Of a DNA stretch of 64,000 bases, positions 20,074 through 30,140 are shown one piece after another. Source of the stretch: Desulfocapsaceae bacterium (GTDB lineage Bacteria; Desulfobacterota; Desulfobulbia; Desulfobulbales; Desulfocapsaceae); assembly GCA_031292275.1 (NCBI GenBank), contig JARLHL010000017.1:1-64000 (forward strand), given 5' to 3'. The position numbers and the translations under genes were made by a program. The stretch's first letter is position 1, and each line of letters starts with the position of its first letter. The notes under the pieces were generated by a model that was not told the DNA's origin, made no database searches, and saw nothing but the letters and a program-made list of their open reading frames with translations.

Positions 20074-20122
20074 AGAAAATCCTCCATTCCTGGTCGATAC
20101 ATTCCAACAGCAGTTGTTTGAA

Positions 20123-21511
20123 TTATTCTTCCATGAAAACTGTCAATCTGGCAATGAGGAGTTCAGCTGTTTCCGCATTATTGGAGTCCTCGGGAGCCGT
20201 AAAGGTAATGCTCTTGAGTTCCAGCATCGAACCGTCCTCCTGCTTCGTCATATCCTGAAGCGTCATTATTTTTTTTGCAAGGACGGCACATCCTGCCGAG
20301 GAGGTCTTGGGGAGAACGAGCCACAGATTATGTTCCGAGGTCCTTGTCGTAATATCCGTGGTTCTGATCAACTCCCGGAGACGGCGGGCAAATGTATCGA
20401 CCAGTGTTGATACTTTGTGCTTTCCGAGCCCGGCCGTAAGCTCAATGGCATTCTTTATGCTGATCCCTATGATGCTGAAGGAGTCTTCGGGATAGCGTTT
20501 GCAGAGCAGCAGCAGCCAGTCGAGCATCACCATAAAATGGCGGGGATTGACATAGTTCAGATTGTCCAGAAGAGCATAGATATCATCAATGCCGCCGAGC
20601 TTTGCAGAGTATTTGCCTTTGGCCGTCAGCCGGAAGGTGGTGATGACCTGCTGGATCAGATCCTCGGGATTGTTTTTCCAGTCGCAGTGTGCACAGTGGG
20701 CAATTATCTGAGGGTCTACAAAGGACTGGCTGCATTCGAGACAGGAATAATTTTCCATCGGCCTGTCATAGTCTGAACCAATGTGTCTGAGTTTTGTTCG
20801 GCAATTAGGACATTGCATGCTCCCTTCGGTCAGGAATTTATCCTGCGGAGCGACATGCCCGCAGGTAAAGCAGTGAATAAAGGGCACCCTGAGGATATTA
20901 AGACTCTGACATGCAGGGCAGATATCGACATAGTTCAGATGACTCCATTCGCATTTCTGGCAAAGCCGTATCCTGTCAACCAACCGTTCAGGGGCAAGAA
21001 GACCGCGTTCGACGAGTCCCGTTATCCATCTGAATATTTCTTGGGGGGGATCCCCCAGTGCTTCGACCAGTGGAAAGAGATAAACCTGCGGAGAAAGCGG
21101 ACTTTTATACGGCAGAAGGTCGGCATTTCTTGAGTATAGAAAGGCAAGAAGAGTGTAGTCCTGACTCTCCATCATGTCTTTGTGATTCATATCCCGGACG
21201 CGACCGTTGATCTCTTCCGCCTTTTGAACCAAGTCGGGATACGTCGTAAAAATACCGTCATGGACTGAATCGAAATACGCTGGGAGCGCGGTCTTCAGAA
21301 ATATCGGGGTCAGACAGAGTCTGGGATTCCGCCTGATTCCTTTTATTCTTTCTTCGGTTTGTCTTTCCGTGTCACCCCCGACAATGAGGGCGTCCGGCCT
21401 CTCCTGCAGTCGGTTGAACAGATTTTCTTCCGAAACTGCAGAAACAGAAAGGCCCGGTCCCGGATGTTCATCAATATCAGCATTGTCTTGAGCAATATAG
21501 AGGATATTCAT
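20123..21511 (-). CDS. TackOD1-type zinc-ribbon regulator with receiver-like N-terminus and degenerate GGDEF-like C-terminus
   Basis: 462 residues; first gene of the operon, 49 bases before the glycosyltransferase. Residues 1-100 resemble a receiver fold (ILYIAQD, ALIVGGD, LTPIFLK). Residues ~120-280 are a multi-ribbon zinc module with six CxxC pairs (Cys 184/187, 198/201, 214/217, 234/237, 257/260, 273/276) and the conserved LRHIGSDYDRP segment that marks the TackOD1 domain. Residues ~305-455 follow the secondary-structure pattern of a GGDEF domain (FSIIGISIKN ... RRLRELIRTTDI ... LVLPKTSSAGC), but the signature position reads TSEHN, so no cyclase activity is expected. It probably senses or transmits a signal that controls the polymer synthase. 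The domain was named from archaeal output proteins; its mechanism is, as far as I know, unknown. Confidence 0.75.
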   Translation of the reverse strand: MNILYIAQDNADIDEHPGPGLSVSAVSEENLFNRLQERPDALIVGGDTERQTEERIKGIRRNPRLCLTPIFLKTALPAYFDSVHDGIFTTYPDLVQKAEEINGRVRDMNHKDMMESQDYTLLAFLYSRNADLLPYKSPLSPQVYLFPLVEALGDPPQEIFRWITGLVERGLLAPERLVDRIRLCQKCEWSHLNYVDICPACQSLNILRVPFIHCFTCGHVAPQDKFLTEGSMQCPNCRTKLRHIGSDYDRPMENYSCLECSQSFVDPQIIAHCAHCDWKNNPEDLIQQVITTFRLTAKGKYSAKLGGIDDIYALLDNLNYVNPRHFMVMLDWLLLLCKRYPEDSFSIIGISIKNAIELTAGLGKHKVSTLVDTFARRLRELIRTTDITTRTSEHNLWLVLPKTSSAGCAVLAKKIMTLQDMTKQEDGSMLELKSITFTAPEDSNNAETAELLIARLTVFMEE

Positions 21512-22703
21512 GCACTCTACACCTTCTGACCAAAGGAGTTTCTTTTACAACCCGGTTCTAACCTGCACTGCAGATTCAATCCCTGTGGAAAGGTCAACCA
21601 GGACCTCAAGGTCGCCGAAGAGGCACCTCTCAGCTGCTTGGACGCACTCTTCGATTTTCAACTTCGCCTAGAAAAAACGCCACCAAAGGCATGCAGGATA
21701 TCATTTCTGTCTCAGAAATGACATAAATGATATAAATACACAGAAGAGTCTTATTTTACAATAATTTTACCAAAAAAACGACAAAATACAAAAAGACCAG
21801 AGCCGGGCCGAACAATAACTCAAAGAAGTGACTCCATTTTTTGTATCATGCTTGAAACAGGCCTGCAGGGAATTCGATTTACACAGAGGTCTTTTCACAA
21901 GATGCGGATTCTCGCCAAACGAGCACCGTTATCTTTCCGCATTTTTCAGGTTCTTTCCCGCAGTCAAGACCAAGAAGGGACAGTTCCGTTACCTGAAATA
22001 TCAAGGATATTTTCCCCACGTACTAAAAATTACAATGAGCAGCACAGGCCTGTATCGAGCCGCTGGGCGTGTACAAAAAAACCCACTAACTCTCGCGAAT
22101 TAGTGGGTATATGTAAAACGATCTTCAAACAAAGATCATAGTATGTACTTAACAGCAGAACTGATATTCAGTTATATGAATGCTCTTTACACTATTATTG
22201 AAACAATTGCAAATATTATTTTATCTCTGGCATCAATTCCGCCATTATCGCCTTTTCTGTAATTTTGAATAATATATTATTATTTCATATGTATAATAAA
22301 CTTTATATCACCTATTTCACACTTCCAAGCCAGCTTTTTCTTATCGAGAAAAAGCTCCACATAACGGGTAGGACGTCTTCAATACATTCCTCAAGCGGAA
22401 GACTTCTATCCTCTCCGGGGCGGCAATGCGACTTCTGCGCTTTTGACAAGCTTCCATGCAAAAATCAGGAGCGGAGGATAGCCCTTGCCAAACCTTCTGC
22501 CTTCGTTCCAGGGATTGTGCTTACTGCCACGCAGCCAACCAAAAATGGGCCAGAAATGCGCCGAGGCCAGGAGCATTTTCAGCGGCACCATTTTCCCATC
22601 GTTTTTCGTGAATAATGGAAAAATGTTGTCTTTTTGAAAAGAATATTTTCAGTAAAAGATGATTACTTTTCGCATATCATCCTTTACTGAGGAGGGTATC
22701 CGT
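21512..22703. other. Long AT-rich intergenic region
   Basis: Nearly 1.2 kb without a credible gene. AT-rich patches at 21680-21790 and 22130-22330 could hold promoters for the minus-strand exopolysaccharide unit; the region before 21511 has no clear -10/-35 that I would defend. The only distinct structure is a terminator-like hairpin at 22075-22108. Open frames at 21828-22141 look like chance. Decayed mobile or tRNA-linked sequence is possible. Confidence 0.4.
22075..22108 (-). terminator. Intrinsic terminator hairpin, orphan copy
   Basis: On the minus strand the sequence forms a 9-bp stem (22081-22089 with 22100-22108, arm ACCCACTAA) followed at once by seven T's. Its flank TTTTACATATA and its stem closely match the hairpin downstream of tRNA-Met at 24651-24683. 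No minus-strand gene ends just upstream of it (osmC ends 600 bases away), so it looks like a duplicate left behind. Confidence 0.7.
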
Positions 22704-23171
22704 TTAAGCAATTCCGATCTGCAGAGGTGTGGGATTACAGATTGTATCACAGAGCGGACATCTTTTAAGAAGTTCCTGCCGAAATTCTTCTTTTTCACTT
22801 TCAGAAAGCTCCGAGAAAAACGCTATCTGCACAGATAGTTTCGAAAAACCTGCTCTCGCGTCTGTATCCAGGCCAAAGGCACGGGAGGGGTCGATATCCC
22901 CGTCAATTGATAAGCGGAGATCTTTTAACTCAATCTGCTTTTCCGCTGCCAAAATGCGGCAGATGTTAAAGATACATCCCCCGAGAGCGATAACCAGGCA
23001 TTCCGGCGGCGTTGGACCGGCATCGTCACCTCCACGTTCTTTTCGGACATCCATAACCAGTTCATGTCCGCGCGTAGCGGCAATTATCCGGCGATTGGTT
23101 CCTGCAGCCAGCGTTGTAGAAATGTTGATCAGTTCCATTTTGCCCTCTGTTTTCTTCATCTCAGCCTTCAT
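22704..23171 (-). CDS. OsmC/Ohr-family protein
   Basis: 155 residues from the ATG at 23171, chosen because AAGGAG lies six bases upstream; the frame extends to 23210 without a better site. The OsmC fold is visible in RRIIAATRGHELVMD, TPPECLVIALGGCIFNIC (first conserved Cys) and the C-terminal CPLCDTICNPTP (second Cys cluster). Classical members reduce organic peroxides with two cysteines. This subgroup, with a CPLCDTI-type C-terminal motif, is of less certain function and could act on thiols or sulfur-linked substrates. It is transcribed divergently from a LysR-type regulator 168 bases away, the usual arrangement of a regulated gene and its activator. Confidence 0.85.
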   Translation of the reverse strand: MKAEMKKTEGKMELINISTTLAAGTNRRIIAATRGHELVMDVRKERGGDDAGPTPPECLVIALGGCIFNICRILAAEKQIELKDLRLSIDGDIDPSRAFGLDTDARAGFSKLSVQIAFFSELSESEKEEFRQELLKRCPLCDTICNPTPLQIGIA

Positions 23172-23339
23172 AACTGTCTCCTTGGATCGTTTTTGGTTGT
23201 GATTAATCATACATTTTGATTAAAATTTGTTTTAAAAAGGATCCTGTATATAAAGATGTACAGAATGATTCACAGCTCGTCCAACGAATTGTATGGATAT
23301 ACTTATCGCTAAATTCGATTAAAAAGAGGAGCAAACATC

Positions 23340-24230
23340 ATGGACCTGCAACGCCTGCAGACCTTCCGGACGGTGGCTACACTGATGAACTTCAACCAGG
23401 CAGCTGAAGTTCTGCACTACTCGCAATCCACCGTTTCAGCCCAGATTAAAACTCTGGAAAATGAGATCGGGATACTGTTGTTCCAAAGGATTGGAAAATC
23501 CGTCCGGTTGACCGAGGCCGGGGCGAAGATGCTCGTCTATACCGATAAGATTCTCGCCATCAAAGAGGAAGCAGTGGCCGAAGTGACTGGCAGAAATATG
23601 ATCACTGGCCTGCTGACTCTCCGGATGCCTCAAACCGTGGCTACACATTATTTGCCGCATATCCTCTGTGATTATCAGCCGCGATTTCCAGGGGTGAGGT
23701 TGGATATCACCAGTTGCGCCCTACACACCTTGGAGCATGAACTGCGGATCGGCATGGTCGATCTCGCGTTTTTATTTGCAGATACCATTGGAGCAAAAAA
23801 CCTTGAATGCGAACTGTTGCGCATTGAGCCTCTCGCAATTGCAACGCATCCAAGTCATCCGTTGGCCGCTCAAAAATCGGTAGATTTTAAAGACCTTGAA
23901 GGCCAGGTCCTCCTTTTACCGAAAAGTGATTGCGGATATCGAATGGTTTTCGAACAGGAATTGGCCACAGAAAAGGTAACCCCGGCCACTTTGATTGAAA
24001 TGAACAGCATTGAGGCAATAAAACAGACTATAATAGCTGGGATCGGCTTAACCATTATCCCCGAGATTGCGATACGGAGCGATGTGGCTAAAGGGAAAAT
24101 AGCCCAAGTATGCTGGAAGGATGACATGGAAACCGGACTCCTGATGATCCACCATAAAAATAAATGGCGCTCCCCGGCTGTGGATGCTTTTATGGATACA
24201 ATGAGGCGTTTTCTTGCCGTGACAAAATAG
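23340..24230 (+). CDS. LysR-family transcriptional regulator
   Basis: 296 residues. The N-terminal winged helix is clear: LQRLQTFRTVATLMNFNQAA, then YSQSTVSAQIKTLENEIG and LLFQRIGKSVRLTEAG. The C-terminal two-lobe effector domain follows (about 90-290). GAGG precedes the ATG. It is divergent from the OsmC-family gene; the shared 168-base gap contains AT-rich palindromic sequence (around 23210-23235) that may carry a T-N11-A operator. It most likely controls that gene and itself. Effector unknown. Confidence 0.92.
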   Translation: MDLQRLQTFRTVATLMNFNQAAEVLHYSQSTVSAQIKTLENEIGILLFQRIGKSVRLTEAGAKMLVYTDKILAIKEEAVAEVTGRNMITGLLTLRMPQTVATHYLPHILCDYQPRFPGVRLDITSCALHTLEHELRIGMVDLAFLFADTIGAKNLECELLRIEPLAIATHPSHPLAAQKSVDFKDLEGQVLLLPKSDCGYRMVFEQELATEKVTPATLIEMNSIEAIKQTIIAGIGLTIIPEIAIRSDVAKGKIAQVCWKDDMETGLLMIHHKNKWRSPAVDAFMDTMRRFLAVTK

Positions 24231-24360
24231 CGGAACTCGCATAATCGCTGGGTTACAAGAGAAATAATAATGGATAAAATATATCTGTCCCTGCGGACTT
24301 GTCTGTACAGATTGTTTGTTTTACAAAACAGAAATTCACAAAAATGCAAAAAATCCACGA

Positions 24361-24600
24361 GAGGATGTTTTCTTACATCACACAGAATTGACTGACGGAT
24401 TTTGAGGAATCTTGAACAATTTCTGTGGCACTTTTCAAAAGAACCATAGCTTCTTCTACCGTTATCCCCTGTCCAGGCTCGCCCATAGAGTAACTTGAAA
24501 GTCGGATAAGGCGTGCACTATTTGGTATCCACTCCCAAGTACTTCAAAGAGCAGCCTGTCTCTGGCCACTGATTCGGTGCTCACTCTCAATGCCAGAATG
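24361..24600 (-). pseudogene. Possible decayed coding remnant, unrecognised
   Basis: On the minus strand two frames are open over this stretch and both look protein-like. One reads about 45 codons (VSTESVARDRLLFEVLG ...) until a stop near 24465. The other reads EWIPNSARLIRLSSY through GEPGQGITVEEAMVLL to a TAA at 24372-24374, and is closed upstream by a stop near 24544. This could be one gene with a frameshift, or chance. I recognise no family. It lies between lysR and the tRNA-Met terminator, in a region with other signs of decay. Confidence 0.3.
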
Positions 24601-24650
24601 TACAAGTGAATGTACAAGTGGGTAGCTATGCGGGAGGAAGGCCAAAACGC

Positions 24651-24683
24651 AAAAACCCACTAACTCATGAGAATTAGCGGGTT
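24651..24683 (-). terminator. Intrinsic terminator downstream of tRNA-Met
   Basis: Minus-strand hairpin with 10-bp arms (24654-24663 with 24674-24683; one G-U pair) followed by a short T-run. It lies 43 bases past the CCA end of the tRNA, the expected place for its terminator. A near copy is found at 22075-22108. Confidence 0.75.
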
Positions 24684-24725
24684 ATATGTAAAATGTCCTA
24701 GCGTACTAGAAACATATTTTGCGCT

Positions 24726-24802
24726 TGGTGGCGATGCAGGGAATTGAACCCCGGACACTACGGATATGAGCCGTATGCTCTAACCATCTGAGCTACATCG
24801 CC
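24726..24802 (-). tRNA. tRNA-Met (anticodon CAT)
   Basis: Full cloverleaf on the minus strand: acceptor stem GGCGATG with CATCGCC, D-arm GCTCAGATGGTTAGAGC, anticodon stem TACGG/CCGTA with loop CTCATAT giving CAT, T-loop GGTTCAATTCC, discriminator A and an encoded CCA (24726-24728). The first pair is G-C, so it is not an initiator tRNA. Overall sequence fits elongator tRNA-Met; a lysidine-modified tRNA-Ile2 also has CAT but usually differs in the acceptor and anticodon stems. Confidence 0.95.
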
Positions 24803-24881
24803 AAAAAAGCAAGGTGCAGATAATTACATCATTCCAATATGCCTGTCAACACTATTTTCTGTATTATCTGCCAGACTCGGC

Positions 24882-24917
24882 AATAAAAAGGGCCTCGCAC
24901 GCGAGGCCCTTTTTATT
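24882..24917 (-). terminator. Strong terminator of groES-groEL
   Basis: A perfect 17-bp inverted repeat (24882-24898 and 24901-24917) with GGGCCTCGC core and a two-base spacer, flanked by A-runs on one side and T-runs on the other, so it can work in both directions. It begins 40 bases past the groEL stop. Confidence 0.92.
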
Positions 24918-24956
24918 CTACTCTTCCAACTCAGGAGGTTGGAAAGGAGGAATATA

Positions 24957-26627
<1,671 letters not shown>

Positions 26628-26672
26628 TCACCCGCAGTGGAGTAAGCAGAAATGTTGGTCAATACGTTTCTG

Positions 26673-26960
26673 TTATTCAATGATTCCCAGGATGTCCTCT
26701 TCCCGCATGATGAGGAAGTCATCGCCGTCGAGCTTGACATCCGTTCCGCCATATTTGGAAAAGAGCACCCGGTCACCCGGCTTTACCTGCAGTGCGACAC
26801 GCTCACCTTTATCATTGGATTTGCCAGGACCAACTGCAACGACCTCGCCCTCTGCCGGTTTTTCCTTGGCACTGTCAGGAATTATAATCCCACCTGCAGT
26901 TTTTTCTTCTTCCTTCAGTCTTTTGACAAGAAGACGATCATTTAATGGACGAATTTTCAT
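26673..26960 (-). CDS. groS: Co-chaperonin GroES (10 kDa)
   Basis: 95 residues from the ATG at 26960, which is preceded by GAGGAGG; the frame is open further upstream but the family starts at MKIRPLNDR. It has the mobile loop [14 protein letters not shown] that contacts GroEL and the conserved [12 protein letters not shown]. First gene of the groESL operon. No CIRCE inverted repeat is present upstream, so HrcA control is unlikely here. Confidence 0.98.
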   Translation of the reverse strand: MKIRPLNDRLLVKRLKEEEKTAGGIIIPDSAKEKPAEGEVVAVGPGKSNDKGERVALQVKPGDRVLFSKYGGTDVKLDGDDFLIMREEDILGIIE

Positions 26961-27078
26961 TACTTCCTCCTCTGAAACATGTGTATTAGTCGAAAAATAG
27001 AAGACCACGCAGAATTGTTGCCGGCGGCCCCCTGTTTAGTTATCACCCTCCATCGTGGGCTACCTATGAACAGGGCAG

Positions 27079-27106
27079 AATATAGGCTTGCTTTTATAAA
27101 AATCAA
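27079..27106 (-). promoter_or_regulatory. Candidate groESL promoter
   Basis: On the minus strand TTGATT and TATATT are separated by 16 bases, about 120 bases before the groES start. With the flanking bases (CTTGAT ... CCTATATT) it also partly resembles a sigma-32 promoter. Only a sequence match. Confidence 0.4.
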
Positions 27107-27198
27107 GGGGCGGATACAAAAAAATGCATCCACCTCAGCGGCCCTATAATATATTGGAAATAATTATTTTTTTAATTTCAAATCACCCTTTTGACCGC

Positions 27199-28281
27199 CT
27201 ATCCGACCCGCAGGGTCCACTTAAAGGGATCCTCTTTACGGCCGTACTGAATCCCCTGCAGTTCCTCAAAAAGCCTGTGCGACAACGCACCGGTTTGCCC
27301 GTTATTAATGATATATTTCTCTCCTTTGTAGAACAGTTCTCCGACAGGGGAAATCACAGCGGCGGTCCCGGTACCGAACACCTCCTGCAGGCTGCCGTCC
27401 TGACTGGCGGAGACCACCTCGTCAATGGAGATTTTTCTCTCTTCAATGGAGATGTCCCAATGGTTCACCAGTTTGATCACCGAATCCCTGGTGATTCCGC
27501 CGAGGATGGATCCATGCAGGGGCGGAGTGATGACTGTATCCTTAATTCGGAAGAAAATATTACTGGTTCCGACCTCTTCGATATATTTTCGCTCACAGGC
27601 GTCAAGCCAGAGGACCTGGGTGTAGCCCGCATCCTTTGCCTCCTGAGAAGCCAGCAGAGAGGCAGCGTAATTGCCGGCAGTCTTAACGTTTCCTACCCCG
27701 CCCTCCACGGCCCGAACATATTTATCGGTTATATAAATCTTTGTGGGGTTGAAACCTTCCGGATAATAGGCGCCCACCGGGCTCATGATGATATAAAAAT
27801 AATAGAGGGAAGACGGCTTCACTCCCAGCGTGGGTTCCATGGCGATCATGGTAGGCCGTATATAAAGCGTTGCCCCGTCACCGGAAGGCACCCACTCCCT
27901 CTCAAGATAGACGAGTGCTTTTAATGCTTTAAAGACTTTATCAACAGGAAGGCGAGGCATGCACAGACGCGTCGCCGAGACGTTCATCCGTTCGAAGTTA
28001 TCTTTCGGCCGGAAGAGAAAAATCTGGCCGTCCTCACCCTTATAGGCCTTCATACCCTCAAAAATTGCCTGGCCGTAATGAAAAACCATTGCCGCAGGGT
28101 CGACCTGAAACTGGTGATACGGGCAGATCTCCGCATCATGCCAGCCATTTTGTTTGTCCCACTTCATCAGAAACATGTGGTCGGTGAAATGTTTTCCAAA
28201 ACCAAGCTCGTCCTGTGCCGGTTTTTTCTTCAACTGATCCTGCCCTGCCTTTTTCAGTGTAACATCCAGATTTTCCCACAT
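27199..28281 (-). CDS. ilvE: Branched-chain amino acid aminotransferase
   Basis: 360 residues, fold type IV PLP enzyme of the longer (eukaryote/actinobacterial-like, about 360) subgroup. It interconverts Leu, Ile and Val with their 2-oxo acids using glutamate. Key parts: MVFHYGQAIFEGMKAY (substrate entrance), FRPKDNFERMN, GGVGNVKTAGNYAAS with the PLP-binding Lys, IEEVGTSNIFF, and GSILGGITRDSV. GGGAG precedes the ATG. It is a single gene, divergent from the lysine catabolic pair 285 bases away; no other branched-chain gene is present. Confidence 0.93.
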   Translation of the reverse strand: MWENLDVTLKKAGQDQLKKKPAQDELGFGKHFTDHMFLMKWDKQNGWHDAEICPYHQFQVDPAAMVFHYGQAIFEGMKAYKGEDGQIFLFRPKDNFERMNVSATRLCMPRLPVDKVFKALKALVYLEREWVPSGDGATLYIRPTMIAMEPTLGVKPSSLYYFYIIMSPVGAYYPEGFNPTKIYITDKYVRAVEGGVGNVKTAGNYAASLLASQEAKDAGYTQVLWLDACERKYIEEVGTSNIFFRIKDTVITPPLHGSILGGITRDSVIKLVNHWDISIEERKISIDEVVSASQDGSLQEVFGTGTAAVISPVGELFYKGEKYIINNGQTGALSHRLFEELQGIQYGRKEDPFKWTLRVG

Positions 28282-28566
28282 TTCTGCAAATCTCCCTTGA
28301 CGAACATGGTTTCCTTTTTTGTCTGTTTTTCCTCGATGTTCTGCCTGCCGTTCGAAAGGTGCGGAGTCGAGGTCTTCTCCTCCGTGAAAGGACTGCAGGA
28401 TACCCCAACTGTCCGAATGATTGCAACTTCAATTCCATTTTCGACGAATTTCCGGGCAGCTATTCTCATAACTTCCCCCATCCGCCTTGACTCCCTCCCA
28501 TCCAGTTGACATACTTAGGATATGGATGCAACTGCACGCGGACATTGAAATCCTAGAGGGGGGAAT

Positions 28567-30105
28567 ATGGAATTTCTCAAAGATCTGGGCCTCAAAAAAA
28601 TCATGCCGGGCATCTCCACAGGCACCGACTGGATCACCCATAAAAACGGCAATACATCCACAATCTGCTCGCCTGTTGACGGACAGGTCATCGCCCATGT
28701 CCAGAAGGCCGCGGCAGAGGATTACGACCACATCATCCAAACGGCGCAGAAGGCTTTTTCGCTCTGGCGATCCCTACCCGCCCCACAACGGGGAAACATC
28801 ATCAGAATAATAGGCGACGGCTTCCGCAGCCACAAGGGGAAGCTGGGTTCCCTCGTCACCTACGAGACCGGCAAACCCATCCAGGAGGGTCTGGGAGAGG
28901 TCCAGGAGCTGATCGATATCTGTGATTTCAGCGCTGGCCAGTCGCGGATGCTCTACGGGATGACTACGGTTTCCGAACGCCCCAGCCACCGGTTGTTCGA
29001 GCAGTACCACCCTCTCGGCATCATCGGCATAATCACCGCCTTCAACTTTCCGCTGGCAGTCTGGGGCTGGAACGCAATGATCGGGGCCGTCTGCGGCGAC
29101 GTCTCCATCTGGAAGCCGTCGTCCAGGACCCCGGTTTCCGCCATTGCCGCCCAGAAGATCGTGGCCAAAGTCCTGCAGCAAAACAACCTGCCCGAGGGCA
29201 TTTTTTCGCTGCTCATCGGCGACCGGGACCTCATCGGGGAGAGACTCCTCAATGACAGACGGGTCCCGCTGATCTCCTTCACCGGTTCCGTGGCCGCCGG
29301 GCGGCATGCGGCAACCACCGTGGCGGCGAGGTTGGGCCGATCGATCCTGGAGTTGGGTGGCAACAATGCGATTATCATTACCGAACATGCCGACCTGAGC
29401 CTCGCCATCCCGGCGGTGGTCTTCGGGGCCGTCGGTACGGCAGGCCAGCGCTGCACCACCACCCGCCGCCTGATCATCCACGATTCCCTCTTTGCCACCG
29501 TCAAGAAACAGCTGGTCCGGGCCTACAAGAGCATCCAGATCGGCAACCCGCTCTCAGCCACCAGCCATATGGGGCCGCTGATCGACCGCAATGCAGTCCA
29601 GTCCTATCTTTTGGCCCTGGCGGCCATAGAAAACCAGGGCGGGACCCTTGTTTTCGGCGGCAAGGTCCTTGAAGGCGCCCCCTACGACGCCTCGTGCTGC
29701 TACGTACAGCCGACCCTGGCCGAGGTCCAGAACCATTTCCCCATCGTCCAGGAGGAGACTTTTGCCCCCATCCTCTATCTGATCAGGTACAAAGGCGATG
29801 TCAATCAGGCCCTGGCCCTCCAGAATCAGGTGCGCCAGGGGCTGTCGTCGGCCATCTTCACCACCGATTACCGGCAGGCGGAGATATTCCTGTCGGCTGC
29901 GGGATCGGACTGCGGGATCGCCAATATCAATATCGGCACCTCCGGTGCGGAGATCGGCGGGGCCTTCGGCGGAGAGAAGGAAACCGGCGGCGGCCGCGAA
30001 TCGGGTTCCGACGCCTGGAAGGCCTATATGCGCAGACAGACAGTTACTGGCAACTATGGCAGCAGTCTGCCGCTTGCTCAGGGGATCAGATTCGATATTT
30101 CCTGA
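28567..30105 (+). CDS. amaB: ALDH7-type aldehyde dehydrogenase (aminoadipate-semialdehyde dehydrogenase)
   Basis: 512 residues. It belongs to the ALDH7/antiquitin group, which oxidises alpha-aminoadipate semialdehyde (in equilibrium with piperideine-6-carboxylate) to alpha-aminoadipate with NAD. Seen: ITAFNFPLAVWGWN (catalytic Asn), WKPSSRTP, FTGSVAAGR (NAD loop), ELGGNNAIII (general base Glu), GTAGQRCTTTRRL (catalytic Cys; GQRCTT is typical of ALDH7) and ETFAPILYL. The next gene, 35 bases downstream, is a lysine 6-aminotransferase, which supplies exactly this substrate; that makes the assignment firm. Gene symbol by function. Confidence 0.9.
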   Translation: MEFLKDLGLKKIMPGISTGTDWITHKNGNTSTICSPVDGQVIAHVQKAAAEDYDHIIQTAQKAFSLWRSLPAPQRGNIIRIIGDGFRSHKGKLGSLVTYETGKPIQEGLGEVQELIDICDFSAGQSRMLYGMTTVSERPSHRLFEQYHPLGIIGIITAFNFPLAVWGWNAMIGAVCGDVSIWKPSSRTPVSAIAAQKIVAKVLQQNNLPEGIFSLLIGDRDLIGERLLNDRRVPLISFTGSVAAGRHAATTVAARLGRSILELGGNNAIIITEHADLSLAIPAVVFGAVGTAGQRCTTTRRLIIHDSLFATVKKQLVRAYKSIQIGNPLSATSHMGPLIDRNAVQSYLLALAAIENQGGTLVFGGKVLEGAPYDASCCYVQPTLAEVQNHFPIVQEETFAPILYLIRYKGDVNQALALQNQVRQGLSSAIFTTDYRQAEIFLSAAGSDCGIANINIGTSGAEIGGAFGGEKETGGGRESGSDAWKAYMRRQTVTGNYGSSLPLAQGIRFDIS

Positions 30106-30140
30106 CCCCCTGTCAGAAGAGGCTGAGGAGGCTCCTTTGT

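Noticed and set aside
29694-30140. Upstream extension of the lat frame inside amaB
   Set aside because: Not protein-like; the ATG at 30141 has GGAGG and matches the family N-terminus.
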